64,000 nucleotides of DNA from Globisporangium splendens (taxonomy: Eukaryota > Oomycota > Peronosporomycetes > Pythiales > Pythiaceae), in NCBI GenBank assembly GCA_006386115.1, contig VFIW01000006.1, positions 764,706 to 828,705 on the forward strand, given 5' to 3'. Numbering within the stretch: the stretch's first letter is position 1; each line of letters opens with the position of its first letter. The translations under genes were made by a program, and so were the position numbers. Of this stretch, positions 50,268 through 61,848 are shown one piece after another. The notes under the pieces are model-generated. The model ran no database searches and was not told the origin of the DNA. It saw only the letters and a list, made by a program, of their open reading frames with translations.

Positions 50268-53200
50268 TCACACCACAGAAGATGGCGTGAGCATGTTCTT
50301 GGGCAGGGAGAGCTTGTGTGGACTTGCGGACAAATCGATCTCTCTCTCCGTGCTGCTGTTTCCCGTCGAAGTTTCGGTTAGTACTACATTGTGAATGCTG
50401 GTTGAACCGATGTCGTCGAAGGACTCTTCCTCCGCCGCGTTGCTGTCGGCAGAAACAAAGTGCACCTCGGCATTTGAATCCCGGATATCGATTGCTACTT
50501 CTTCTCGCACAATCTCGGTTTCAGCCATCGAGCGCTCATGTGTTGCTGTGGTGGTTGCTGTAGCAGCAAGCGCCGCTGGAGGTAACAGCACGACTGGTGC
50601 TGGTCTTGGAGGCTTTCCGTTCGTTTGAGAATCGTGGGAGCCATATACACTCGAAGTGGGCTCTGCCATTGGAACCGAGCTTGGTACTGGAGGAACCACA
50701 TCTGCACGTGGAGCAGATGATGGTTGGGCACGAACGTTGCTACTGCTCGCTGATCGACTGTTGGACCCAAAAGAAGAGATCGAACCATTAGGAGATGTCT
50801 CAGGTATTCTTGCATCTGGATGGAAAGCGCAAACGTCTTCAAAGATGAGCTCTTGGAGTTTCTGCTTCGTCAATTCGGTATTCTCGAAATCGAAATCGAA
50901 TGGAGTTGGACAAGTACGCTCAAGGGACTTATCACGAACCATACTCAGGTACGGGTGCTCCAGTGCCTCGGCAATCGTCAGACGCTTGCGAGGGTCGAAA
51001 ACCAGCATTTTCTCGAGCAGATCCAAACACTGAGGCGTTGCACGAGGGTAGATCGACGAAAGCGGTACCTTTGGCTTCTTCGGTTGTCGTAAGATAAATC
51101 GCTTCGCCTTCGGGTTTGTGATGAAGTCAAGCGAGTCTTCAGAAGGTGAGCCAATCACATCCATAATGATCTTCAGCTGGTGCAAATAGTCGTGGCCAGG
51201 GAAAAGAGGGCGGCGGCCAAGCATTTCAGCCAAAATGCATCCAATAGCCCACACATCCATCTGCTTGTCATATTTTGACGACAGCAGGAGTTCAGGAGCG
51301 CGATACCATCTCGTCACGACGTATTCTGTGAGACCTGAGTCTAAGCCGTGCACACCACGAGCCAAACCAAAATCGCAAAGCTTCAGATCGCAGTCCGAAT
51401 TGACCAAGATGTTCGATGGCTTCAGATCGCGATGCAACACTTGAGCCGAATGCACGTAGTGAATTGACACGAGCATCTGGTAAAGGAAATACTGCACGTG
51501 GTCGTCAGTAATTGATTGATTCGAGTGAATCACACGGTGCAAGTCCGTCTCCATCAGATCGGTCACGATGTAAACGTCGTTGAACTCATGGAGGGATGGA
51601 GGTCGAATAAGGTCAACCAAGTTCACCAAGTTCGGGTGATTCAGATGGCGCATCAACCGAATCTCTCGAAGAATACGCTTTGCGTCGATCAGATCATTGA
51701 AAGCATTCGGAACATTCTTGATAGCAATGGCTTGGCCCGTTTCCATATCACTCGCCGCAATGACACAACCGTATGCACCTTGGCCCACCGCCTTGATCAT
51801 CTGATAACGCTTCGGAACATCGAAATTGGTATTTCCAACGCGGAATTGATGATTGTCACGCTTGGTGTCCCGGAAGGAATAGCCTTTTGCTAACGCCACG
51901 CGCTGGCTCATTGACTGAGCAATGCCTGGTGGACGAACCTGCGGTGTTGGCGCTTCCGAGTCTAAGCCAGGTGAGCTTCCGCTTCCGAATTGGCTTACTG
52001 ATGGTCCAGTCAGCGCACCATTCGAGGATCCGTTGTGTGCCTCAAAGCTGATACTCAGTTGCACACGTCCACAGGAAAACTTGGTTTCGTTTGCCGACAG
52101 GAGAGTGTACCATTGCGGGACAGCACCACGAGCGATATCGGAATGAAGAACACTTTCTCGCACTGTCCGAGATGTACTCGCGAGCGCCAAGAAAGGAGCC
52201 AAGTTAACCTTTGCTACACCAATAATCTCCTCAACGTCTGGATCATCTTCATGCTCTTTTTCTTTGACTTCCCACGCTTCGATCAGCATAAAGCAGGGTT
52301 TACCTCTCGATGATCCTTTGAACGAAAGCTCATGCTGAGAGTTCCATTTAGGGTCCACCGCTTCGTCGACTTCACAAATTCGCGTTCGGGCAAGACAGCT
52401 GGACGATGAACTTGGCGCATACACGTTTGTTTTACCATCCGTAATGAGACGAAGACCCAAGAACACTCTTCGCTGTGGCAGCGGCGTTTCACCACTAGAA
52501 CTGTCGGCATCAGAATCGTCTCCAAGAGTCACGGTGCCATTACTTGAAATCTGCTCTCCTCGGAACACCACAACGTGAAGGGTGCCGGCAGGGTTATCTT
52601 GATTCGAGTTTCCAACGACAGCAGCCATCGGCAAAGACAAACTCGACGTTGCATTGCATCCAAACACCGCAGATGCAGCCACCGGGTCAGCATGGATCGT
52701 CAGACTTTTAACGCGTCCATCGGGAGCAAACTCAATCGTGTGTTGCCATTGTTGGGTAAATTTTCGTCCATTGTCTCGGTTTTTCATGGTTTCGCGACCT
52801 GCAACAACCGCCGTGCTGCCTTCTCTTGCTTGCGCAATATCGGTAACGAAGAAAGCCGTAAACTCCACGGTCTCGTACAAAATCGAAAAGAAATGGAGCA
52901 CGCCATCCAAGCCGTGGTATTCGCCCCAGAACGGAACAGTCGGTGCATAGTTTGACGTCAGCACAACATCTCGAGACAGCTTCGGAAAGAACTGAGGCGA
53001 CGAGGAATGCGAGATCAGCAACTGACGGAACGCGTAGTAGAAGCTGCGCAAGTCAACCTGCGTTGGTGAGTTCTGCACAGGCACGACATCCGAGTCCATA
53101 GAAGCACTGTTCACGGAATGCTTGACACCTTCATCGATCGCAGCTTGCATCATCTCGACCCACATATCCTTTTCCAGTTCCGTCGAGCAGCATAAATGGA

Positions 53201-53792
53201 AATGCTTGTGGCCCTTGGTTTCAATAAGAAAACCATGCGCTTTCCCGTAGTTCTCCGGTCGAACTTTCGAGATGATCATTCGCCCGCGCAAGTTCCGTGC
53301 GCTTCGAGCTTCTTCTTTCGTGTTGTAATACGTCAGCGCAGCACCGTCGAGCACAAGATACCGCTCTTCCCATCGCGGTAGCCAGTCTCCTTTCTTTCGA
53401 ACGTAGCCTTCCCAATGGACCTCATGCGCAACGCCAGGGGTCGACGCAGTCGAATCGAACAGGAAATCCTCCACATTTTCCACATTGGACGTACGATTGT
53501 TGAACGAGGAAGACCGATCAGATGACGTTGCAAGCGTATCAGGCGCAGCAAGCGATGCAGTCGTAGACGGCGGCGGCGGCGGTAGCAGCAGTGACTCAGT
53601 TGCACCTGCTGCAGCCGCACTCTCCATCGCAGACTGTTCTGCGTCCGCAGCAGTTGATGACGAAGTGGATCCAAGCGCGCCGAGCAACAGATCGCGTCCT
53701 TGTGCTGACAGTTCAGGCGTCGTCATCACCGGCGTCCCACTCGCAGACACTGCAGCGACTGAATCGGTCGCCTCCGAGCTCTGCGTCGACAT
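50268..53792 (-). CDS. PH-C2-ERK-type MAP kinase
   Basis: A single exon of 1,174 residues from ATG 53792 (MSTQSSEATD); ten upstream codons are open but the next ATG gives a disordered leader either way. Domains in order: PH (about 127-225; WEGYVRKKGDWLPRWEERYLV to MWVEMMQAAI), a segment of 130 residues resembling the SnoaL/NTF2-like fold (LRSFYYAFRQLL), a C2-like domain (about 400-600; TLHVVVFRGEQIS, DPKWNSQHELSF, FMLIEAWEV), and a MAP kinase domain (about 655-1000) with GQGAYGCV, the Lys in AIAIKN, HRDLKPSN, DFG and an activation loop carrying TEY in GLTEYVVTRWYRAPE, the ERK type. The CMGC insert and docking region are present. A Ser-rich tail follows. PH and C2 would bring the kinase to membranes, possibly in a Ca2+- or lipid-dependent way. 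The kinase residues needed for activity are all present. Confidence 0.88.
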   Translation of the reverse strand: MSTQSSEATDSVAAVSASGTPVMTTPELSAQGRDLLLGALGSTSSSTAADAEQSAMESAAAAGATESLLLPPPPPSTTASLAAPDTLATSSDRSSSFNNRTSNVENVEDFLFDSTASTPGVAHEVHWEGYVRKKGDWLPRWEERYLVLDGAALTYYNTKEEARSARNLRGRMIISKVRPENYGKAHGFLIETKGHKHFHLCCSTELEKDMWVEMMQAAIDEGVKHSVNSASMDSDVVPVQNSPTQVDLRSFYYAFRQLLISHSSSPQFFPKLSRDVVLTSNYAPTVPFWGEYHGLDGVLHFFSILYETVEFTAFFVTDIAQAREGSTAVVAGRETMKNRDNGRKFTQQWQHTIEFAPDGRVKSLTIHADPVAASAVFGCNATSSLSLPMAAVVGNSNQDNPAGTLHVVVFRGEQISSNGTVTLGDDSDADSSSGETPLPQRRVFLGLRLITDGKTNVYAPSSSSSCLARTRICEVDEAVDPKWNSQHELSFKGSSRGKPCFMLIEAWEVKEKEHEDDPDVEEIIGVAKVNLAPFLALASTSRTVRESVLHSDIARGAVPQWYTLLSANETKFSCGRVQLSISFEAHNGSSNGALTGPSVSQFGSGSSPGLDSEAPTPQVRPPGIAQSMSQRVALAKGYSFRDTKRDNHQFRVGNTNFDVPKRYQMIKAVGQGAYGCVIAASDMETGQAIAIKNVPNAFNDLIDAKRILREIRLMRHLNHPNLVNLVDLIRPPSLHEFNDVYIVTDLMETDLHRVIHSNQSITDDHVQYFLYQMLVSIHYVHSAQVLHRDLKPSNILVNSDCDLKLCDFGLARGVHGLDSGLTEYVVTRWYRAPELLLSSKYDKQMDVWAIGCILAEMLGRRPLFPGHDYLHQLKIIMDVIGSPSEDSLDFITNPKAKRFILRQPKKPKVPLSSIYPRATPQCLDLLEKMLVFDPRKRLTIAEALEHPYLSMVRDKSLERTCPTPFDFDFENTELTKQKLQELIFEDVCAFHPDARIPETSPNGSISSFGSNSRSASSSNVRAQPSSAPRADVVPPVPSSVPMAEPTSSVYGSHDSQTNGKPPRPAPVVLLPPAALAATATTTATHERSMAETEIVREEVAIDIRDSNAEVHFVSADSNAAEEESFDDIGSTSIHNVVLTETSTGNSSTEREIDLSASPHKLSLPKNMLTPSSVV

Positions 53793-55008
53793 CTTCTTCT
53801 CGACTTGTAGTCTGTTGTTCACACCGCCACAAGCACCCGCTGCTTATTTCAGAGGTCGTCCGCTCCCAACTGGATAAACACTGCACGTCTTCGCGTCACT
53901 AGAGCAGAGTCCTATGCTTTTCTCGTCGTACGACTCACACGCTGGTCGCTGCTGTTCTCAAGTGTCTTGTTGCTGAGGCTGCGTCGTGGATGCAGCAGTT
54001 GTGCGAGTGTCTGTTTGTGCGGTCGTCGCAGCGCCTATAGCATTACATTGTACAAACGCCACAGTCATGAGCATCCTATATACAGAAATCGCGCTCTCTC
54101 TCATAACGCAGCCACACACGCCAGAGAGCGAGTTTCGGCGCTCTGTTCCCCCCTCGCCCCCTCCTTTCTGCAGCGTTTGTCACATCGATATCACTGCGAG
54201 CTTCTCTCTACATACACCTAATATGCATACATGCACACGCTACGCTACGCGGCCATCATATACACACACCCGCAGGCAGGTGCATCGCCACTCCATGCGT
54301 ACCTTCAGCTCTGTCTGCGGGCGTTGTCTGTCGTAAGCCGGATGTTCGCCTCCAAGATTGCGTCTCGTATGTGTTGCCTGCTTCCTGCTTCGGTCGTCCC
54401 CCTTTCCCCCACACTTCTCCTCTCAAGCAGCAACACGATCGCGCCACCGCGCCGGATACTGCGGTATCCGGAAATCTTTCCTTACAACCATGTGAAAAAA
54501 ACAAAACAAAACCGACCGGCTCCCCTCAACATGCAACCAACCGACAAACGGAAACTGGATCCCTCGCCGGTTGCTGCATGAGAGGGGAAAGCAAGAGTGA
54601 TGGTCGTGCAACCTCGCATTCTGCACTCTGAAGCGACGCGGAGCAGTGCACCTGCCATTCCGCAACCAGAATGCAAACATAATGAAGCATCCAATGCGCG
54701 CCGACACGCATGGATGGCGCTTGGCGGCAATGCGCGCGCGTGGGTGGATACAAATATAGACGCAGACACGCAGGTCTGTGTGCATCGCCCACTGGTTGCA
54801 AGAATAGCCGCGCACCTCTCATCGTTACGTTCGTGTACTTCGCCATCAGAAACACAGAATCTCCACCAGGAGAACCGAACCGCCAGCCAGAACTCGCCGT
54901 CTTTGCTGCTACGGACACAACACTTCGCACAGTTCGACGCCTCGACGCCTCGACGCCCCAGTGAACCCTTCTTCTACACAAGTTTACAAAATAGACAGAT
55001 CAAGCGTG
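53793..55008. other. divergent promoter region, MAP kinase and TPR gene
   Basis: A 1.2-kb stretch with no frame supported by domain features. It contains CT-rich and CA-rich words and two tandem GCCTCGAC units (near 54940-54956). No repeat family was recognised. Confidence 0.35.
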
Positions 55009-58000
55009 ATGGCTGCGTTTGCGGACAACAAGATGGGGCTCGATCTGTCGCTTGAGCATGAGTTTGAAGAACAAGAAGGTGAAGGCGCCTTCAACGCTCT
55101 CGTGGCCGTCAACCACAAGTGGCTGGGACACTATGCACGCATGCATGCCACATTTAGCGTCGAGCAGTCGCTCCTGGAGCGCAACAGCATTTGGATGAAC
55201 TCGTACTTTCAGAAGAATCGCATGATCACACCGCCATGGTCTAAAGAAGGTGAGCTTAAAGTGCAAGATATTTTGGGAGCGCGCAGTGCAAGAGACTAAC
55301 TATCATCGTGGTGTTGCTTGCAGCTAAGACTTTGCTCAGGAAGCACTACCAGACAGTTCGTGAGCGGCTGCGATGCGTTCCATCATTTCATTCCGAGTCT
55401 GAATATTCCACACATGCTGTCGAACCCGTCGCTGCGTTGACGTTTGCTGCATCGGTAGATCGCTGCCCAGAAGCCCAAATTGTACGTGCTTTCTATGGAA
55501 ATGGCGCTATGCTCATTTTACTGATCGCATCGAATGGGTTCTTGTTTGTTCACAAATCAGGAATGTTTAATTTCTGAAGCAATTGATTTACTCGAGTGTA
55601 GAGCACTGCGAGCAAATGCAAATCGATCAGGTGTGCGTCTTTTGAAGTTTCGTCTATAGTGTGTTTCGTATTGGTCGTTCAAATCATGCTTGATGCAGGC
55701 TTTGCTGGATGCGTATTTCGCTTCTTGACGCAATACACAGAAGAAAAGAAACGGGTACGAGGTACTAAACAGTCTCTGCATTTCGGTTCTCTCAAAGGCT
55801 AACGTGTTGCTCTTTAGATCTTGTGCCTTCAAGTACTGGTGACGCTCGCTGAAGACGACGCCGATGCAGTCATGAAAGCACGCCAGATCGCAGCTCAAGG
55901 GCAGTCGTGGCAACCGAACATGTTCATCTACACGTTGCAAAAGCGACACAGTGAAAATGAAACGATCTGCGAGCTCGTAAGCCAGTTCCTCGCATATTTT
56001 TCAGAAAGAATGCCGATTACGTCTCCCATTCAGCTGGAAACCCCAAGAGCGTTCGAGGTACAAGAAGCAATGCGAGTGCGAGAGTCGTTCGAAATCGGTG
56101 ATGAAGATTACAGGTACAGCGAACGGCCAGCGGGCTTCTCAGCATCCCCTCACAGAATATCGCACACACCTCCCAGTTTAGGAAGTCCCAAAGTCACTAA
56201 TGGAAGCCCAGTTCGTACCCCTCGCTCTCCGACGACCACAACATCGTCACTCTACATCGAGGCACCTTCTCCATACGCATCGAATATGCGATTTCCCATG
56301 GCTCGACTTCCAACGTCACCGAGCGAACAAAGTCGACGCTCCAGGATATTCAGCACGCCAAAACTTACTGCAGTCGAAGGAGAGAAGCAACGCCGCTGTC
56401 AAACACCCAACATAATTGAGTTGCATCGGGGAAATTCTTCAGATCAACTTGAACTTGGTGACGGAACAAACGCAGACGATCCTTCCGCTCGAAAATTCCG
56501 CACGCTGGATCCACTTGACGGGTCACCACCGAAAAGTCCGAGAAGTGGATCTCCAAAAAAGCGTGCGGTATTAACAGAAAAGAGCTCGTGGAATCCGGAG
56601 TGCATCAATTCGGTAAGCGGGTTTGAGTGGTAGTGGCGATCACTCCCTCAAAATCATTCAAGCTTGGAGCCAACACAGAAACTGAAGATGGTGACAAAAG
56701 CAGCCGTGCGACTGCATACGAAAGGTGACTGGCTGCGAGCAATTGAGCTGTACCTTCTCGCGCTCTCTATGGAGATTAACGAAGAAGTCGAGTTTCGACT
56801 CCGAATCAATCTGGCTTGCGCGTACGAAGCTGCTCAAGATTTCACATCAAGCATTGGAGCCTTCAAAGCCGCGCTTGAGCTGAGTCCTACCGATCCGTAT
56901 GCCCAATTCAAGTTAGGCGAGGTTCTTGCTTCCACTGGAGCATTTGATGAAGCAAGAAAGCTGTTTGAGTCAGTGCTAAGTGCTTACCCCCAGGCGAGTG
57001 AAGCGTTAAAAAAGCTTCATCTAGCTGAAGAGCTACAAACCCAGGAGGAAGAGGCTAAACGAGTTGCTATTGCAGCTGCAAAGAGGCGTCGATCTCCGTC
57101 AAAGAAGAACCGCAATCAGCAAAGTGAAGAACAAAGAGAGAATGCTGAAAGATCCCTGTCTGATTCCGCTTGCCATCCAGCAGCTCCACCGACTCCAACA
57201 AATAATCCACCGACAGCCAGAAGAATATTGCCAAAGGTCAAGAAAAGCGATCCACGCTCCTCAGCACCACCAAGCACACCTTCTTCTGCAGAAAAATCGA
57301 TATATTCCGCCACGACTGAGCAAAAACGGCCGGTAAATCTGTCTCTTGCAACTACTTCCGTATCAGGTGACAGAAAGTTAGACGCATCAACAGACACGCG
57401 AAGAGATCATGCTGCCGACGACTCTTCTGTGATCCCCAGTCCTCAAATGGTATCTACAATGGTGGCTATGACGTCAGATTTGGTGATGCCAATGGGCAGC
57501 GAGACAGACACGGGTGCACTCAAACCTGATCTTGTAACTCTTTTTGTCAAGCGCTGCATCGACTTGCATTTCGACTTCAAGCAGTACATGCTACAGATGG
57601 ATCAGCAACAGCAAGGATTGATTCGGGTCGGAAGTCTGGCAGAAATCTTCCGAATACTCGGTGGAATCGATCCGGTTGCTCTCAGCGACTCCTCTTTCAC
57701 CACTGAGTTAGCCTATTTCTTGACAACTGGGACGTCGACCATCAGCAGGAAATTCTACGATATCGACCTTTTCTTCAAGCATACGAGGCGAAACGCAGTC
57801 TTTATGAATATCGCATGAGTACCAACGATGAGCACCGCTTGAAACCACTGCTAGAAGATGTTGCCAAGAAAGAGATTGACTTCTTCATGCGCCGCCTAGC
57901 GGATACGAAGGTTGCTCTGTGGCTGGATGACGGGATCCAGCGTGCTCTCGGTTTGCTGGAAAAAGGGCGAGTTTCAACATGCACCGAAGGCAGTCGAAAA

Positions 58001-58768
58001 GACTCGCCAGCAATGCAAGGGCTTCTGGCAGCAGATGTCGAAATGCAAGACCCCGTCTTACCTCAAGACCTCCACGTGCATGACTTGCGCTTGGAGATCA
58101 CAGAAAGACACACTCCAGATGGTGATGCACTGATTGATGAAGAGGAAACTGATTCATTTGAGCCCGTTCTCTCTGAAGAAGAGTCTCACAGATGCGTTCT
58201 GGACGGGTACACTTCTCTGTCGCCTGGACTCGACGAAAAACGCGAGAAAGCCCGAGAACAGCACACTTTGCTTCGCGAAAAATCACGAATCATCTCTCGC
58301 AAGCATGCACACTGTATGAAATCACTTCGAGACATAGTGGCGCGCGCACGAAAGCACCAAGCAGCTCGACGGGAAGCTTTGGCATTTTTGAAGATGATCG
58401 CGCGAGATGCCCTCAGTCAAATCGCAAGGGAAAGAGCCAGGGTTGAAGCAGCGGCCGCATTAAAAACAGGTCAGGTTGTTGAAGTACCACAGCATGTGGG
58501 TGATCACCTGGCCATAGCAGAGCCAATGGAGCAGCAGCAAGCATACCGACACTGCCTCAACGAGGTATCGCATAAAGTGTACTCATCTGTGCTCACCGCG
58601 GCATTACAGAACATGCATGCACGAAAAGAGCTCCAGCAATTGCAGTCCCTCGCTCGACAGTATGCTTCGTTCAGCAGAGTCCCACCGTATTTCCTCGAGA
58701 TTTGTTTAACACCAGCCATTCCGACGAATGCCGATCCGAAGCAGAATCAAGTGCACCCCCTCGTGTGA
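55009..58768 (+). pseudogene. TPR protein of unknown function with one frameshift
   Basis: Six exons in phase: 55009-55249, 55324-55481, 55561-55630, 55699-55754, 55818-56612, 56679-58768. The N-terminal part is helical (FNALVAVNHKWLGHYARMH), perhaps armadillo-like, then a Ser/Pro-rich linker. Exon 6 starts TPR repeats (AAVRLHTKGDWLRAIELYLLA; RINLACAYEAAQDFTSSIGAF; AQFKLGEVLASTGAFDEARKLF), an EF-hand-like helical part (LFVKRCIDLHFDFKQYML), and a helical C-terminus to PKQNQVHPLV. Near 57778 one base is missing: the current frame ends at TGA 57818, while AYEAKRSLYEYRMSTNDEHR continues in the shifted frame to 58768. The second frame is free of stops. The junction of exons 5 and 6 was chosen because a CAG acceptor at 56678 keeps the TPR frame. 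I do not recognise an orthologue; one indel could also be an assembly error. Confidence 0.55.
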
Positions 58769-59373
58769 AATATACTGCAGTTCGCGATTAAAACGTGGCC
58801 ACGTGCCGTAAGCCGAAGCAGACGAGCAAGCGATGCCGAGACATTCCTGATGAGTGTTGAAGAGGTCCACCTTTTTATTTCTGCGTGGGAATTCATTTTG
58901 CTCAGGACGAACAATACACAATACACGTAAAAACGAACGCTCACTTTTCTGCATGGGCTGGAGGGTGCAACTTCAAGTGGTCCCAAGCAACCCTACCCAT
59001 CGCCCATCCATTATCCTGCTTCAGAAACATGACGTCTCCGTTTGAAGCCATCGGCGTCAGTGTGTCGTCTCACGAGCCGTCATCTCCCACCAAAAGCGCA
59101 GTCTCGGCTCGGAACGGCTCAAATAGTTGAGCCCGTACTGTTCATGATCTCAAAGATGATAAATCCTCAAAATTGACTAATCTGTCTCGAAGTGCGATGC
59201 GTGTCGCCGACTGTACTACAACCCTCCCCCTTTCGATGATGCGCTTCTCGTTTCTCCCACGTCACGAACCAGAGCTCTGGCCGCACGACTGACGCAAACG
59301 CGTTTCTGCCTCGACACAAGCAGACAGAAGCGCGTCGCCACTCGCTCTCTTCCCGCGTCTCCGTCATCGCACA
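58769..59373. other. intergenic, no feature seen
   Basis: 3' flank of the TPR gene and promoter of the carrier gene; CGTCATCGCACA just before ATG 59374 is weakly initiator-like. The open frames in this stretch lack support. Confidence 0.35.
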
Positions 59374-60417
59374 ATGCTGCCTGCGTCCATCTTCGCGGCG
59401 CCATGGAGCGCCTCGCCGTTCAACACCAACAAGAAGAACGGCGCGGTGCCGATGGCGGTGTATCCATTCCCGTCGTCGTCGTCCCGCGTGTTGGCGTTGA
59501 GTCCCGCGAAGACACCCGCTGAGAAATCAGAACGGCCCGGTGTCAAGCTCGTCATCGGCGCGGGCGTCACCCTCGGCTACGAGTTCGCGCTCGGCCACTA
59601 CTTGGAGTTCATCAAGATCATGAAGCAGACGCGTCCGGGCGAGTCGTACTTGCAGCTCACGAAGGAAATCATGCACTCGAAGGGTGTGATCGGCATCTGG
59701 GACGGCTTCTTCCCGTGGGGCGCCGTGCAGGGTGTCGCGAAGGGCTCCGTCTTTGCCTGGGGTCACGCGTTCACGCGCAAGCACTTGCAGCCATTTGTCG
59801 AGCGCGAGAAGCTCAGCAAGGGCTCGGCCGAGGTGATTGCCGGTGGCATTGGTGGTGGTTTCCAGGGCTTCGCGCTTAGTCCAACGTTGCTGCTGAAGAC
59901 GCGTGTGATGACGGATCCGGTGTTCCGGCAGCAGATGACACCGCTGGAGACGTGCAAGCAGTCGATGCAAGTGGGCATGAAGGTGATCCGCAACGAAGGC
60001 GTCCTGGCGCTGATGAAGGGCTCGACGGTGTTCTCGCTCAAGCGTGTGGCGGACTGGTCGACGCGTTTCTTCTTCTCGGTGCAATCGGAGAACTTTTTGT
60101 ACAAGCGCGAGAACCCGAACGCGGTGCTCACGACGAACCAGAAGATGGCGGCGTCGTTGCTCGGAGGTGTGTTCAGTACGCTCGTGACGCTGCCGATCGA
60201 TGTGATGGTCGCGCAGATCCAGCAGGCGTCTAAGGCTGGCGCCAAGGTGTCGGTGATCGACACGTTCCGTGACGAATTCAAGCGCGGCGGCATCAAGCAG
60301 GTCGCTGGCTTTGCCACGACGGGCTTCATCGTGCGTGTGGCGCATGTCTGCTTCACCACGATGATCATGAAGACAGCGACAAGCGTTATTTATGATGTGT
60401 ACGAGAGACGCCAGTAA
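59374..60417 (+). CDS. mitochondrial carrier family protein, YHM2-like
   Basis: A single exon of 347 residues. After a 55-residue lead rich in Ser, Ala and Pro come six membrane segments in three repeats. The substrate-contact and signature regions are modified as in the citrate/oxoglutarate carrier YHM2 group: SPTLLLKTRVMTDPVFRQQ in repeat 2 and TLPIDVMVAQIQQASKAGA in repeat 3, in place of the standard Px(D/E)xxK/R motif. Glycine motifs such as GAGVTLGYEFALGHY and GGIGGGFQGFALS fit helix packing of carriers. YHM2 exchanges citrate for 2-oxoglutarate across the inner membrane and is linked to mitochondrial DNA maintenance in yeast. The start codon follows pyrimidine-rich promoter sequence. 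Confidence 0.75.
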   Translation: MLPASIFAAPWSASPFNTNKKNGAVPMAVYPFPSSSSRVLALSPAKTPAEKSERPGVKLVIGAGVTLGYEFALGHYLEFIKIMKQTRPGESYLQLTKEIMHSKGVIGIWDGFFPWGAVQGVAKGSVFAWGHAFTRKHLQPFVEREKLSKGSAEVIAGGIGGGFQGFALSPTLLLKTRVMTDPVFRQQMTPLETCKQSMQVGMKVIRNEGVLALMKGSTVFSLKRVADWSTRFFFSVQSENFLYKRENPNAVLTTNQKMAASLLGGVFSTLVTLPIDVMVAQIQQASKAGAKVSVIDTFRDEFKRGGIKQVAGFATTGFIVRVAHVCFTTMIMKTATSVIYDVYERRQ

Positions 60418-60540
60418 ATACAAGAGATAGAGCTGGACGTAGGCGTGCACGTTTGCAGCGCGCAGTACATATTCGTAGAATGGTGGTGTCTTTGAAAATT
60501 TTGTTTCCGCAAAGTTTTGCCGCAACGATCAATTACATAT

Positions 60541-61083
60541 TCACTCGGTTGTATGCTCCTCTTTATCCGTATTGCTATTCGTATATGCAGGCGGCAGATA
60601 TTGCGTGTATCGCTTGAGGATGTACGCCTCTGCCTTTTGCATGCGCTCAAAGTCGTCGTCCTTTTCGTGGTCATAGCCCATTAGATGGCAGATCCCATGC
60701 GCAAGCAGAATAGGCATGCGCTGCTCAAGCGTAGTGTCCTCATCGAGCTCGCCGTTCACGCACTGCTGCTGCACGTACGCTGGACTGATGTAGATGTCGC
60801 CGAGGTACCGCTCCTCTCTGGAGCTCACGCGCGGGAAGCGGCCGGGCTTCGCGATCTTGTGGAACGGGAACGACAGGATGTCGGTAGGCTTGTCCTTGTC
60901 GCGGTACTTGCGGTTGAGCTGCTGGATGTGCTTGTCGCTCGTGAGCATCACGCCGATGTCCCAGGACCCGCCGGGACACTGGATGCTGCGCACCATGGCC
61001 TTGACCTGCGCATCGAGCGCGCGCACCGACAGCGTCGGGTAGTTGCGCAACTGCGCCGCGAACGCCTTCGCCACCTGCACCAT
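60541..61083 (-). CDS. YBEY: YbeY-type endoribonuclease, probably mitochondrial
   Basis: 180 residues. The first ATG is 61083; two more in-frame codons to a GTG lie upstream. The zinc-binding hallmark HGICHLMGYDH, three His on one helix-turn, lies at about residues 127-138, preceded by LNRKYRDKDKPTDILSFPF and LGDIYIS, which are invariant in the YbeY (UPF0054) family. YbeY acts in maturation of bacterial-type ribosomal RNA; the eukaryotic copy serves the mitochondrial ribosome. The N-terminus (VQVAKAFAAQLRNYP) is weakly amphipathic and could be a presequence. The C-terminal tail is extended beyond the bacterial length by about 20 polar residues. Confidence 0.9.
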   Translation of the reverse strand: MVQVAKAFAAQLRNYPTLSVRALDAQVKAMVRSIQCPGGSWDIGVMLTSDKHIQQLNRKYRDKDKPTDILSFPFHKIAKPGRFPRVSSREERYLGDIYISPAYVQQQCVNGELDEDTTLEQRMPILLAHGICHLMGYDHEKDDDFERMQKAEAYILKRYTQYLPPAYTNSNTDKEEHTTE

Positions 61084-61848
61084 CCTCACTCACGTCTGAT
61101 GGTTGCGTGCGTTCCAACGAGATACAGGCGCACTTTGTGTGATAGAGAGCTTGCTTCTGTCTAATTTTATCTTTTTCGCGCCTATTCTCGCCAATCAGAT
61201 GCGGCGTTTGTCGCCCACCACAAGAACCGTCTGGGCTCGCGATCCTTCGGATCCTGAAGCGGCATGAGCCGTCACGAGCCGGGAAGCATCTGATCGACGC
61301 GCTGCTGTCACAGGGTGCGCTTCGTGCAGAGCGCGCGTAGAAAGAGCGGGGGCAAGCTCCAGGCTGAAGTTTAAAGGTGGGCGGCATGTGGTTGGTGCTT
61401 GGCCACGAGAATCTCGATGGCACTCACTTCGCTGCTGTTGACTGAATGCACAAACAACAGCGCGAGTTGCAGTTGCAGCAGACAGTCTGGTGGTCACTCT
61501 GGCGGCCACTGTAACCCGAACAGCAGCGAGCGGAGAGAGAGCGCGTCGGCGGTCCATCTGCACATCCTCGTCGCATGGTCTGCTGGTGGGTGCCTGTGCC
61601 TGTGAGTGCGTCACACGACGGGACACAGAGAGCTGATGCAGTCACACAGTCCTCTATAAAGGACGATCTAGTAAGCACGTCTTGAAGTTGTTTCCCTTTC
61701 GCGTCTCGAATAGTGGCCTCTTCCTCTGTCGTTGCAGCAACACTCTGTTTATGCGCTGGTGCAGTTTGCTCATTTCTCAACACACGCCGTCGCGCGCACT
61801 CGCCACCAAGCAGCAGCCGAGAAGCCCCCTCCCCCAAGCACAGTCATC
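61084..61848. other. divergent promoter region, YbeY and malic enzyme
   Basis: 765 bp between divergent starts. It contains the initiator described at 61770; the remaining open frames are shadows. Confidence 0.35.
61770..61783 (+). promoter_or_regulatory. oomycete initiator-type core promoter of malic enzyme
   Basis: GCTCATTTCTCAAC matches the oomycete initiator consensus GCTCATTYYNCA and lies about 65-80 bases before ATG 61849, a normal leader length for oomycete genes. Confidence 0.65.
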
